Source: PUPG01 sp031323845
GTDB taxonomy: Bacteria; Bacteroidota; Bacteroidia; Bacteroidales; UBA7960
NCBI GenBank assembly: GCA_031323845.1
Contig: JAVIYP010000006.1
Coordinates: 10,223 to 74,222 of the forward strand
Direction of reading: 5' to 3'
Length of the DNA stretch: 64,000 bases
The notes beneath the pieces were generated by a model. That model was not told where the DNA came from and made no database searches. It worked only from the letters and a program-made list of their open reading frames with translations. Positions 36,319 through 44,597 of the stretch are shown piece after piece. A program made the position numbers and the translations under genes. Every line of letters begins with the position of its first letter. Position 1 is the first letter of the stretch.

Positions 36319-37341
36319 ATGACCAATAAAAATACCATAACAAGGCTGTTTCACGCTTTTGAAGGCAAAAAGCTTCTGATCATCGGGGATGTAATGATCG
36401 ACAGCTATCTCTGGGGCAGTGTTGACCGTGTGTCGCCTGAGGCTCCGGTGCCCATAGTAAGCCTGAACCGGAGAGAAAGCCGGCTGGGGGGTGCGGCAAA
36501 CGTTGCGCTGAATATACAAAACCTGGGCGGCATTCCGGTTTTATGTTCCGTTATTGGCAAAGACAGCAAAAGTGAACTCTTTTTTGAGCTCCTTCGCGAT
36601 CAGGGGCTTTCTGACGAAGGTATTTTTGCCAGTGAACACCGTCTGACTACGGTCAAATTCCGCGTGTTTGGCAATAACGTTCAGATGCTCAGGGTTGACG
36701 AAGAAGTTACACGGAGTATCACAGAAGACGAAACCGCCAGCTTGCTTGGTAAGATCACCGTCATGCTTGAAAGCAACGGCATCGATGCCATTGTTTTTGA
36801 AGACTATGACAAGGGGGTGATCACGCCCGGACTGATCAAATCGGTACTGCAGCTTGCCCGAAAGCATGATGTGCCTGTGGTAGTTGATCCCAAGAAAAAA
36901 AACTTCCTGCACTACGAAGGTGTTAACCTGATCAAGCCCAACCTGAAGGAGCTCCGTGAAGGGCTGAACCTGAACGGCGAACTTGTCGGTCCCGAACAGA
37001 TACAAAAAGCCGTTCTCGCGCTCCAGGACAAACTTAAGGTTGAAATTGTACTTGCCACGCTTTCGGACAAAGGCATCTTTTACAGTCTTCAAACCCCTGA
37101 TGGTCAGCGCGAATCGGGGTCCATACCTGCATACATACGTGATGTGGCCGATGTTTCGGGGGCCGGCGACACCGTTATTAGCCTGGCAGCCCTTTGTGTT
37201 GCATCAAAAGCACCTGTGGAGCTCATGGCCAGGATATGCAACCTGGGTGGAGGCCTTGTATGCGAACTGGTTGGCGTGGTGCCTATCAATAAAGACAAAC
37301 TGCTGCTCGAAGCATTGAAAAAATTCTGCGATAAGGATTAA
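36319..37341 (+). CDS. PfkB-family kinase, HldE/RfaE domain I type
   Basis: A 340-residue sugar kinase. The N-terminal GDVMIDSYLWGSVDRVSPEAPVP matches D-glycero-beta-D-manno-heptose-7-phosphate kinase, which supplies ADP-heptose for lipopolysaccharide. PfkB signatures are GGAANVALNIQNLGG (about 54-68) and the catalytic DVSGAGDTVIS near 275 with the Asp base. There is no fused adenylyltransferase domain, so that step must be encoded elsewhere. The closest alternative is another PfkB sugar kinase. Confidence 0.88.
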   Translation: MTNKNTITRLFHAFEGKKLLIIGDVMIDSYLWGSVDRVSPEAPVPIVSLNRRESRLGGAANVALNIQNLGGIPVLCSVIGKDSKSELFFELLRDQGLSDEGIFASEHRLTTVKFRVFGNNVQMLRVDEEVTRSITEDETASLLGKITVMLESNGIDAIVFEDYDKGVITPGLIKSVLQLARKHDVPVVVDPKKKNFLHYEGVNLIKPNLKELREGLNLNGELVGPEQIQKAVLALQDKLKVEIVLATLSDKGIFYSLQTPDGQRESGSIPAYIRDVADVSGAGDTVISLAALCVASKAPVELMARICNLGGGLVCELVGVVPINKDKLLLEALKKFCDKD

Positions 37342-37518
37342 GTGCGATTGGGTTGATCATGAACTTATATGGAATAAACCCGGAGAAACCGTCAATGCTT
37401 ATTCGCGGGTTTTGCCTGTTTACTGCATCGCATGATTCCGGAGAGGGAAGCACACCTAAACAAATAATTAGCGGTTGTTGCGACGCTCCTCCCTCCCATT
37501 ATCCATAACCTTGTTATT

Positions 37519-38160
37519 ATGACTGAACATAAAGATCTTTCTTCCTTTCGCAAGGAATATGTCCGATCGGTACTCCACGAGTCTGACGTGCCTGCTGATC
37601 CGCTGACATTGTTCAACCAGTGGCTTGATGAGGCCATAGCACAGCAGCAGCCCGAACCCAATGCGATGACGCTGGCAACGGTTAAGCCCGGAGGCAGGCC
37701 GGCTGCGCGGGTGGTTCTGCTGAAAGAAGTCAGTGAGGGCGGTTTTGTTTTTTACACCAATTATGAGAGTGCCAAAGGACAGGAACTGGAGGTTAACCCG
37801 CATGCAAGCCTGGTTTTTTTGTGGCTCGGCCTGCAGCGCCAGGTGCGCGTCAACGGATGGGTCAAGAAAGTGAGCCCGGAAACCTCCGATGCCTATTTTG
37901 CCGTCAGACCCCGCAACAGCCAGATCGGTGCCCTGGTGTCGCCGCAAAGCAGTGTCATCTCCGGAAGGGAAGAACTGGAACAACGATTTGAAGAGATAAG
38001 CAGGCAGGCCTCTCCTGTCGGGCGCCCCCCATACTGGGGCGGCTACAGGCTGACCCCTGACAGCATTGAGTTCTGGCAAGGGCGCGAAAGCCGGCTGCAC
38101 GACAGACTGCTCTATACCAAACAGGACGACCAATGGCACATGGTACGGCTCGCACCCTAA
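37519..38160 (+). CDS. pdxH: Pyridoxamine 5'-phosphate oxidase
   Basis: FMN-dependent enzyme that oxidises pyridoxamine or pyridoxine 5'-phosphate to pyridoxal 5'-phosphate, using oxygen. The 213-residue protein contains PNAMTLATVKPGGRPAARVVLLK (about 47-69), FYTNYESAKGQELEVNP and the C-terminal family signature around IEFWQGRESRLHDRL. Length is typical. It implies some oxygen access or another electron acceptor in the organism. PorT follows 110 bp later. Confidence 0.96.
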   Translation: MTEHKDLSSFRKEYVRSVLHESDVPADPLTLFNQWLDEAIAQQQPEPNAMTLATVKPGGRPAARVVLLKEVSEGGFVFYTNYESAKGQELEVNPHASLVFLWLGLQRQVRVNGWVKKVSPETSDAYFAVRPRNSQIGALVSPQSSVISGREELEQRFEEISRQASPVGRPPYWGGYRLTPDSIEFWQGRESRLHDRLLYTKQDDQWHMVRLAP

Positions 38161-38270
38161 TTTTTCCGCCAGTAAAATATTCAAGCCACAGTGTACGTTC
38201 ATATTCAACATTACGGCGAAAAGACCTTAACACCCGGGTCATTGCGCTTACAGCAAACCGTTAGAAAGAC

Positions 38271-39029
38271 ATGATCACCTGCAGACACATCGCTACATCA
38301 CTGGCATTGCTTTGCTGCCTTTTGCTGCTCTTCCCCGGAGAAAGCAGCGCTCAGCGCAGCGGCAGGGTGTTCCGGTTTCAAAACATTCCTGAACACGATC
38401 TTAAACCCTATCACTTCGGATTTGCCATTGGGATTAACCGTCTGAATTTTGCACTGCAACCACAGGATAGTTTAGAACAGCATTACAACTTTACCTATGT
38501 GCTACCCCAGCACGATTATGGCTTCCACATCGGCATTGTGTCTAACCTGAAGTTAAGCCCGGCTTTCGATCTGCGTTTTATCCCGACCTTTGCCTTTGGA
38601 GACCGGTACATTGAGTTTTATGAAGACGAGTACGGCCAGGGACATCGCTACAGACAACAACTCGATCCGTATATGCTTGATTTCCCCCTGCATATAAAAT
38701 ACAAATCGGCCCGTATGACTAATACGCGGGCTTATGTGATCGGGGGTGTAAAATACTCTTATGATTTAAGATCGTTCGAAGGACGATCAGCAGGAGATGA
38801 TCCACTGTATCTAAGGACGAGGCGCAGTGATCTTCATTATGAACTGGGTGTCGGATTTGACCACTACTTTTATTACTTTAAATTCTCCACAGAGATCAAA
38901 GCTTCCTTCGGTATGAGGAACCTGGTGCTTCCGGGCGACGACTCCATGCCCTCGGTGAATGAAAGACACTGGAACTCCATCGACCGCCTCTACTCACGGA
39001 GCATCATGATCTCCTTCCTGTTTGAGTAG
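38271..39029 (+). CDS. porT: PorT, type IX secretion outer-membrane component
   Basis: A 252-residue outer-membrane beta-barrel protein with a signal peptide (ALLCCLLLLFPGESSAQ, about 12-28). Family features are FQNIPEHDLKPYHFGFAIGIN near the mature N-terminus, LSPAFDLRFIPTFAFGDR in the middle and RSIMISFLFE at the end. PorT homologues (SprT in Flavobacterium) are needed for T9SS function. This is a second T9SS gene in the window, besides the plug protein. Confidence 0.88.
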   Translation: MITCRHIATSLALLCCLLLLFPGESSAQRSGRVFRFQNIPEHDLKPYHFGFAIGINRLNFALQPQDSLEQHYNFTYVLPQHDYGFHIGIVSNLKLSPAFDLRFIPTFAFGDRYIEFYEDEYGQGHRYRQQLDPYMLDFPLHIKYKSARMTNTRAYVIGGVKYSYDLRSFEGRSAGDDPLYLRTRRSDLHYELGVGFDHYFYYFKFSTEIKASFGMRNLVLPGDDSMPSVNERHWNSIDRLYSRSIMISFLFE

Positions 39030-39089
39030 CGCGAATGTCCTGCGGCATTCAGCAAAATTGGCCTGAGTCAGGATTCCCGCACAAGCTTC

Positions 39090-40181
39090 TTAAATGAACT
39101 TCTCTCCCTTCTTCAGCTTAATGTCATTGACAAACTTCCGGATTTGCTGCTCCTGCTCCATCCTGCAAATAAGCAAAGCATTGTCGGCTTCCGACACAAT
39201 ATAGCCATCGAGGCCCTGGATGACAACCAGTTTTTCTTCGGGGATGTTGACAATACAGTTGGAACTGTCGTACAGCATGGCATTTTTCCCCATCACGGCA
39301 TTGTTACCGGCATCCTTTTTACGTGCGTCGAACAGCGAACCCCAGGTGCCAAGATCCGACCAACCAACATCAGTGGCTAAAACATACACATTGTCAGCCT
39401 TCTCCATAATGGCATAATCAATGGAAATGCTTTTACATGCCGTGTAGGCAATATCCATATACGACTGTTCCTCAGGGGTATTATACGTGCCAATCGCTTC
39501 GCGGAAAATAAAGCTTATTTCGGGCTGATATTTCTCGAAAGCAGCAATAATGGCTTCACATGACCAGATAAAAATCCCGCTGTTCCATAAAAAATCACCA
39601 CTGTCAAGAAAGGACTGAGCCAGCTCGGTATTAGGTTTTTCAGTGAATGTTTTGACCTTCTTAAGTCGCTCATCATCAGGATAATGAGAATCCTCAATAA
39701 ACTGAATATACCCATAACCTGTATCGGGCCTGCTGGGTGTGATCCCCAGGGTGAACAGGCGGTTCTCCTTGGGGGCTGCTTCAAGGGCAGAGTTTATGAT
39801 GTCACAGAAAGCTTCTTCCTTGAGGATGATATGATCGGAAGGTGCCACAACCAGGTTGGCTTTCGGATTCAGGTCATATATTTTGTAAGAAGCATAGGCA
39901 ATGCAAGGTGCCGTGTTTTTGCGCGCCGGTTCACAAATCAGCCGGTCTTCGCCAAGCTGTGGCAGCTGGGTCAGCACCAGATCCTTGTATTTTTTATTGG
40001 TGACGATGTAGATGTTTTCGGCAGGACAAACATTTAAAAACCGTTCATAGGTTTGTTGCAGCAGGGTTTTTCCCGTACCCAGGATGTCAATAAACTGTTT
40101 TGGACGCGTTTCGCGGCTCATGGGCCAGAAGCGTTCACCAACGCCTCCTGCCATAATAACTGCATAATTCTCGTTTTTCAT
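39090..40181 (-). CDS. manC: Mannose-1-phosphate guanylyltransferase
   Basis: Makes GDP-mannose from mannose 1-phosphate and GTP for surface polysaccharides. The 363-residue chain has the nucleotide-binding signature MAGGVGERFWPMSRETRPKQ (about 10-29), VVAPSDHIIL near 109 and FTEKPN near 178. There is no C-terminal phosphomannose isomerase domain, so this is the short form. The start codon is directly preceded by the composite repeat element at 40182-40300. Confidence 0.93.
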   Translation of the reverse strand: MKNENYAVIMAGGVGERFWPMSRETRPKQFIDILGTGKTLLQQTYERFLNVCPAENIYIVTNKKYKDLVLTQLPQLGEDRLICEPARKNTAPCIAYASYKIYDLNPKANLVVAPSDHIILKEEAFCDIINSALEAAPKENRLFTLGITPSRPDTGYGYIQFIEDSHYPDDERLKKVKTFTEKPNTELAQSFLDSGDFLWNSGIFIWSCEAIIAAFEKYQPEISFIFREAIGTYNTPEEQSYMDIAYTACKSISIDYAIMEKADNVYVLATDVGWSDLGTWGSLFDARKKDAGNNAVMGKNAMLYDSSNCIVNIPEEKLVVIQGLDGYIVSEADNALLICRMEQEQQIRKFVNDIKLKKGEKFI

Positions 40182-40300
40182 TTGTTTTTATTTGCGTATG
40201 TGGTTAGTTATCTGTGTTTTGTGTTTATGCTTTAGAGGCTGAACAGTTGTGCAGATGTGCAGATGTAGGGCTATTGTTTAATTGTTGATTCGTTTAATCG
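40182..40300 (-). repeat. Composite upstream repeat, copy 1 (before manC)
   Basis: Reading towards manC: AATCAACAATTAAACAATAG (40290-40271), two units of the 8-bp motif YTGCACAT (40266-40249), then CTGTTCAG, ATAAACACAAAACACAGATA and a leader ending ACATACGCAAATAAAAACA just before the ATG. The same blocks in the same order precede gpmI (42511-42748) and pepD (63664-64000). This is the shortest copy. Confidence 0.75.
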
Positions 40301-40307
40301 TATCTGT

Positions 40308-40934
40308 TCAATGCACCTCTTCCATCCGGACCTTTGTCATCGAATGCACCAGGTACTGGCGTTTCGTTTGCAAGCACAAACAGCGGACCCTGGTTCTGAC
40401 TTTTTCTCCGCGGACAAATCTTCTGCCCTTTCTTGTACGAAATATTCCGGCATCAGGAACGTCTTCAAGAAACAGCCATGCCTCATGATCCTGACTTTCC
40501 CCGAATGCTTTCAGGGCTCTGACGAGAGCACTGTCGGCGATTCCGCCAGCCTTAACCCGGCAGGAATACTCATACAGCAATGGATGAAGTGACGGATGAA
40601 ACATGGCGCGGTCAACCGCCTCGCGAATTAAGGCACCGTAGCGTAATTTCCATTCTTTCCCATGCGGTGCAACACGTCTGCCATAGTTTTTATAAACATC
40701 CGCATGAGCCAGTTCATGCAGGGCAACAAGCAAAAACTCATAGGGATTGAGGTTGCCGTTAACACTGATCAAATGAGGCAAAATGCCGTTCCCGGGTCTG
40801 AAATCTCCCAATTTGCTGTGTCGTTCGCGACTGATACGCACACTTACCTGATACTCTTTAAGAAGACTGAAAAACGGCTCAACTGCTTCCACCGGAAGGT
40901 GTTTTTCCAACAAGGCTGTGTGTGTTTGCCGCAT
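40308..40934 (-). CDS. SprT-like zinc metalloprotease-fold protein
   Basis: A 208-residue protein with the zincin motif HELAHADVYKNYGRRVAPHG (about 69-88), giving two His, the catalytic Glu and a downstream His as in SprT/Spartan proteins. The C-terminal part (about 140-205) has a compact, basic, beta-rich region (RTRKGRRFVRGEKVRTRVR), but not the full four-cysteine zinc ribbon. Eukaryotic relatives cleave DNA-protein crosslinks; the bacterial role is unclear. It stands alone. Confidence 0.82.
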   Translation of the reverse strand: MRQTHTALLEKHLPVEAVEPFFSLLKEYQVSVRISRERHSKLGDFRPGNGILPHLISVNGNLNPYEFLLVALHELAHADVYKNYGRRVAPHGKEWKLRYGALIREAVDRAMFHPSLHPLLYEYSCRVKAGGIADSALVRALKAFGESQDHEAWLFLEDVPDAGIFRTRKGRRFVRGEKVRTRVRCLCLQTKRQYLVHSMTKVRMEEVH

Positions 40935-41061
40935 AGATAAGTGTTTGGTTTAGTGGAGCAAAAATAAGCAAAAAAATAAACCCGGGCGCACGATAAACAG
41001 ACTTTCCGTGCAAGCCCGGCAAACAACCTTCAGCGCTGAACGAAAAACTCAAAAATATCCG

Positions 41062-41069
41062 TAATTTTG
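41062..41069 (+). promoter_or_regulatory. -7 element upstream of the MacB-type permease
   Basis: TAATTTTG matches the consensus, 163 bp before the ATG at 41232. No TTG at the usual spacing. The long leader has no gene or RNA that I recognise. Confidence 0.4.
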
Positions 41070-41231
41070 CACGACGGCACACAGAGTACAATATTAATGT
41101 TCCGCAAAGCCTGCAGAATGAATCCGGAGCCGGCAGCTCATGGCATGCGTAATGGATGTCGATAGAAATTATGGGGGCTGAAGCACCGACTGACCGGTGA
41201 ACCTCAGGCACTGCAACGACACAAAAGAATC

Positions 41232-42482
41232 ATGATATTAATCATTAAGTTAATCAGGGAAGGAGCAATATTTGCCATTACCTCCGTGTTGGCCAACAAA
41301 TTACGTACGGTTCTTACCCTGCTGGGCATCACCATAGGCATATTTGCCATCATATCGGTTTTTTCCATTGTAGATTCCCTTGAAAAGCAGGTCAGAAACA
41401 GTATTTCGGCTCTTGGTGACAATGTGGTATATATTCAGAAGTGGCCGTGGGCTTTCGGTGCAGAGTATCCCTGGTGGAGCTTTATTGGGCGACCGGTGCC
41501 GCAGCTTCACGAGCTGGACGAAGTGATGCGCAGATCACTTGCGGCTGAGGCTGCCGCATTTATGTCGGCAACCAGGAGAAGGGTTGAGTATTTAAACACA
41601 AACATTGATAACGTGACCATCATAGGTGTGTCTGCCGATTATGACCAGGTAAGAAACTTCGACATGCATGATGGCCGGTATTTCACCCCCCTGGAATCCA
41701 CTGCGGGAAGGAATGTCGCTGTGATTGGCTATGAAATTGCTCAAAACCTGTTTCGTGATGCTGACCCTATCGGCAGAGACATCAGGCTGTTCGGTTTAAA
41801 CACTACGGTAATAGGTGTTTTTGCCAAAGAAGGCATCGGCGGGTTCGGTCTCGATCACGACAATGCAGTTGTGCTTCCGGTGAACTATCTCAATCAGTTC
41901 ATCAACGTAAACCAGGAGCGTTACGACCCCTTGATCATGGTTAAAGCCCGTGCGGGCATCTCCAACGAGGAGCTCATTGATGACCTTACCGGGGTTATGC
42001 GTTCGGTAAGAAGGCTTCCCCCCGTGGCCGACAATAATTTCGCACTGAACGAAACCAGCCTGCTCTCACAAGGCTTCGACAGCGTTTTTGCCATCATAAG
42101 CATGGCAGGGTGGATTATCGGAGGTTTTTCAATACTGGTTGGCGGCTTTGGCATAGCCAACATCATGTTTGTCAGTGTACGTGAACGGACCAGCATTATT
42201 GGAATTCAAAAAGCACTGGGGGCAAAGAATTATTTCATTCTTTGGCAGTTTTTATTCGAAGCCATCCTGCTCAGCCTCATGGGCGGTACCGTAGGACTTT
42301 TACTGGTTTTTACAGGAACTACACTGGTAGCCAACATTTTTGAAATCGATTTTGCACTCAGCTTGTCAAACATCCTGCGTGGTATTAATGTTTCAGTAAT
42401 TATAGGACTGGTGTCGGGGTTTTTGCCCGCCTGGAGCGCCGCCCGCCTGGATCCGGTAGAAGCCATCAGAAGCACCGGATAA
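41232..42482 (+). CDS. MacB/FtsX-type ABC transporter permease
   Basis: A 416-residue membrane protein with the MacB layout: an N-terminal helix (TVLTLLGITIGIFAIISVFSI, about 29-49), a large periplasmic domain (about 50-275) and three C-terminal helices of the FtsX domain (from about 285, with GGFGIANIMFVSVRERTSIIGIQKALGA). The C-terminus P-V-E-A-I-R is typical. These proteins transmit force across the membrane for export of lipoproteins, toxins or peptides. No ATPase or membrane-fusion gene is adjacent, so the partner is unknown. Confidence 0.88.
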   Translation: MILIIKLIREGAIFAITSVLANKLRTVLTLLGITIGIFAIISVFSIVDSLEKQVRNSISALGDNVVYIQKWPWAFGAEYPWWSFIGRPVPQLHELDEVMRRSLAAEAAAFMSATRRRVEYLNTNIDNVTIIGVSADYDQVRNFDMHDGRYFTPLESTAGRNVAVIGYEIAQNLFRDADPIGRDIRLFGLNTTVIGVFAKEGIGGFGLDHDNAVVLPVNYLNQFINVNQERYDPLIMVKARAGISNEELIDDLTGVMRSVRRLPPVADNNFALNETSLLSQGFDSVFAIISMAGWIIGGFSILVGGFGIANIMFVSVRERTSIIGIQKALGAKNYFILWQFLFEAILLSLMGGTVGLLLVFTGTTLVANIFEIDFALSLSNILRGINVSVIIGLVSGFLPAWSAARLDPVEAIRSTG

Positions 42483-42510
42483 TCCAGGGTTGAGGCAGCG
42501 TCAACGGGTC

Positions 42511-42748
42511 AGTTGGCTGTTAGCTCCTGGCTGTTGGTAAATAATCTTGCAAAAAGCTAAAGGCCAAAAGAAGAGAAAGTTAAAAATGAAAAGTGAAAAG
42601 TGAAAAATATCTGTAACATGGTAAATCTTCACTTCTGCACATCTGCACATCTGCACATTTGCACATTTGCACATCTGCACATCTGTTCAGTTTCTCAGGT
42701 ATTAATACTAAACATTGACAATTAAGAACATACGTAAAATAAAAACAC
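42511..42748 (+). repeat. Composite upstream repeat, copy 2 (before gpmI)
   Basis: In order: GCTAAAGGCCAAAAG (near 42556), AAAATGAAAAGTGAAAAGTG (near 42583-42602), six tandem YTGCACAT units (42635-42685), CTGTTCAG, CTCAGG, and an AT-rich leader with ACATACGTAAAATAAAAACAC ending at the ATG 42749 (shown here as blocks of up to 20 bases: ACATACGTAAAATAAAAACA). The same blocks precede manC and pepD. The unit period of 8 bp is exact. Confidence 0.8.
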
Positions 42749-44266
42749 ATGAATAAACGATTGATGCTTATCATACTTGATGGATGGGGAAAAGGAAAAG
42801 GAGACAAGTCCGACATTATTCATCAGTCCAAAGTACCATTTACCGATAGTTTATATAACAATACCCCCAACACCATGCTTCGGACATCGGGGGAGGATGT
42901 GGGTTTGCCGGACGGGCAAATGGGCAACTCTGAGGTTGGGCACCTAAACATGGGTGCCGGCCGCGTAGTTTACCAGGATCTAGTTAAGATCAGCAAGGCG
43001 GTCAAAGATAAGTCGTTTCAGCAAAATGAGGCGTTGAAAGAGGCATTTGTCTATGCAAAGGAACAGGGCAAGAAGGTGCATCTTTTCGGCCTGGTTTCTG
43101 ACGGAGGTGTGCATTCGGCAATGGATCATCTTTTTGGTCTTTGCGATATGGCAAAGGCTTTTGACTTTAACGATCTGTATATCCATGCCTTTACTGATGG
43201 GCGCGATACTGATCCCAAAAGCGGGAAGGGCTTCCTTCATGATCTTGAGGCCCATTTGAAGCAATCAGCGGGGACTGTTGCCAGTGTGTGCGGACGTTAT
43301 TATGCCATGGATCGCGACAAGCGCTGGGAGCGCATCAAATTGGCTTACGACATGTTGTTGCATGGCAAGGCGGAATATTTTAACAGTGCTGCGGAGGCCA
43401 TTCAGGCATCATACGACGAAGAGATCACCGATGAATTTATCAAACCAAAAATAATTACAAATGATGAGGGCACGCCCCTTGCTACAGTAAGCGAAAACGA
43501 CGTAGTGATCTGTTTCAATTTCCGCACGGATCGCCTGCGTGAGATAACCACCGTGCTGACACAGCAGGACATGCCGGAATACGAAATGCGTAAGCTTCCG
43601 CTCCATTATGTTACGATGACAGAATATGACAAGTCGTTTAAAAATGTTCGTGTAGCCTATAAGAAGCAAGACCTGGTCAACACCCTGGGAGAGGTATTAT
43701 CGAAGGCTGGAAAGACACAGCTCCGCATTGCAGAAACGGAGAAATACCCTCATGTTACTTTTTTCTTCAGCGGTGGTCGTGAAGAAGCTTTTGAGGGTGA
43801 AGAGCGGGTGATGATCCCTTCGCCCAAAGTTGCCACATACGACTTGCAACCTGCCATGAGTGCTCCTGAGGTAAAAGATGCTGTGATCAGGGAGATCGTG
43901 TCGGAAAAGCATGATTTCATCTGCCTCAATTTCGCCAATGCTGACATGGTTGGTCATACCGGCGTTTATGAAGCCATAAGGGAGGCCCTTGAAACCGTTG
44001 ATGCCTGCTTGCAGGAGGTAGTGGAAGCAGGTCTTGCGCATCGCTACAGCATGATCATCACTGCCGACCATGGCAACGCCGATTACGGCATCAACGACGA
44101 TGGTTCGCCCAATACGGCACATACCACCAACCCTGTACCCTGCTGGCTGATCGATAATGATTACAACGAGATCAGACCCGGGCGCCTGGCCGACCTTGCT
44201 CCTACCATACTGCATATCATGGGGTTGGAAGCACCTGAGGAAATGGAGGGGGATGTGTTGGTTTGA
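42749..44266 (+). CDS. gpmI: 2,3-bisphosphoglycerate-independent phosphoglycerate mutase
   Basis: Interconverts 3- and 2-phosphoglycerate in glycolysis, using two Mn2+ ions and a phosphoserine intermediate. The 505-residue enzyme has the catalytic Ser in GNSEVGHLNMGAG (about 60-72), FTDGRDTDPKSG near 151, and the C-terminal metal site ITADHGNADY near 440 and TAHTTNPVPC. Length is normal. Its start codon is directly preceded by the composite repeat; REP-like palindromes follow its stop. Confidence 0.97.
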   Translation: MNKRLMLIILDGWGKGKGDKSDIIHQSKVPFTDSLYNNTPNTMLRTSGEDVGLPDGQMGNSEVGHLNMGAGRVVYQDLVKISKAVKDKSFQQNEALKEAFVYAKEQGKKVHLFGLVSDGGVHSAMDHLFGLCDMAKAFDFNDLYIHAFTDGRDTDPKSGKGFLHDLEAHLKQSAGTVASVCGRYYAMDRDKRWERIKLAYDMLLHGKAEYFNSAAEAIQASYDEEITDEFIKPKIITNDEGTPLATVSENDVVICFNFRTDRLREITTVLTQQDMPEYEMRKLPLHYVTMTEYDKSFKNVRVAYKKQDLVNTLGEVLSKAGKTQLRIAETEKYPHVTFFFSGGREEAFEGEERVMIPSPKVATYDLQPAMSAPEVKDAVIREIVSEKHDFICLNFANADMVGHTGVYEAIREALETVDACLQEVVEAGLAHRYSMIITADHGNADYGINDDGSPNTAHTTNPVPCWLIDNDYNEIRPGRLADLAPTILHIMGLEAPEEMEGDVLV

Positions 44267-44285
44267 CCAGTTTTGATGTGCAACT

Positions 44286-44415
44286 CCCTTCGGGGTCGAA
44301 ATCCTGTCATGCATCCAATATTTCTAAATTATGTCATCCCTCCGGGATGATAATGGAGTCTTCAACGTGCCTTGATTAAAATATAACGAATCATTAGTGT
44401 GACCCCGCAGGGGTC
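44286..44415. repeat. REP-like palindrome cluster
   Basis: Three short G+C-rich palindromes: CCCTTCGGG (44286-44294), TCATCCCTCCGGGATGA (44334-44350) and GACCCCGCAGGGGTC (44401-44415). The first and last are both followed by GGGGTCGAAT/A-type sequence. They sit directly upstream of a truncated Y1 transposase, as REP sequences do near their RAYT transposases. Confidence 0.6.
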
Positions 44416-44429
44416 GAATATTTATAACT

Positions 44430-44585
44430 ATGAGCACATATTCACAGATATATATCCAAATCGTATTTGCTGTAAGAAATCGCAAATGTTTAATAAAAGC
44501 AACATGGGAAGATCAATTATACAAATACATATCCGGGATCGTGCAAAACAACGGACAAAAAATACTGGCAATCAACGGCATGCCT
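44430..44585 (+). pseudogene. Truncated IS200/RAYT-like Y1 transposase relic
   Basis: The frame starts MSTYSQIYIQIVFAVRNR and continues to LAINGMP (residue 52), which matches the N-terminus of Bacteroidota IS200-type transposases. In intact proteins an H-x-H (HUH) metal motif comes next (GMPDHVHIL-like); here the homology stops right after GMP and the frame runs out in unrelated sequence (to 44669). Both the HUH motif and the catalytic Tyr are absent, so it cannot be active. Its end lies about a dozen bases before the stop codon of the convergent lacI-type gene. Confidence 0.75.
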
Positions 44586-44597
44586 TTTCAGGAGACC

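Noticed and set aside
42635..42685. CRISPR array made of the 8-bp units
   Set aside because: The units are directly adjacent with no spacers and no cas genes are present.
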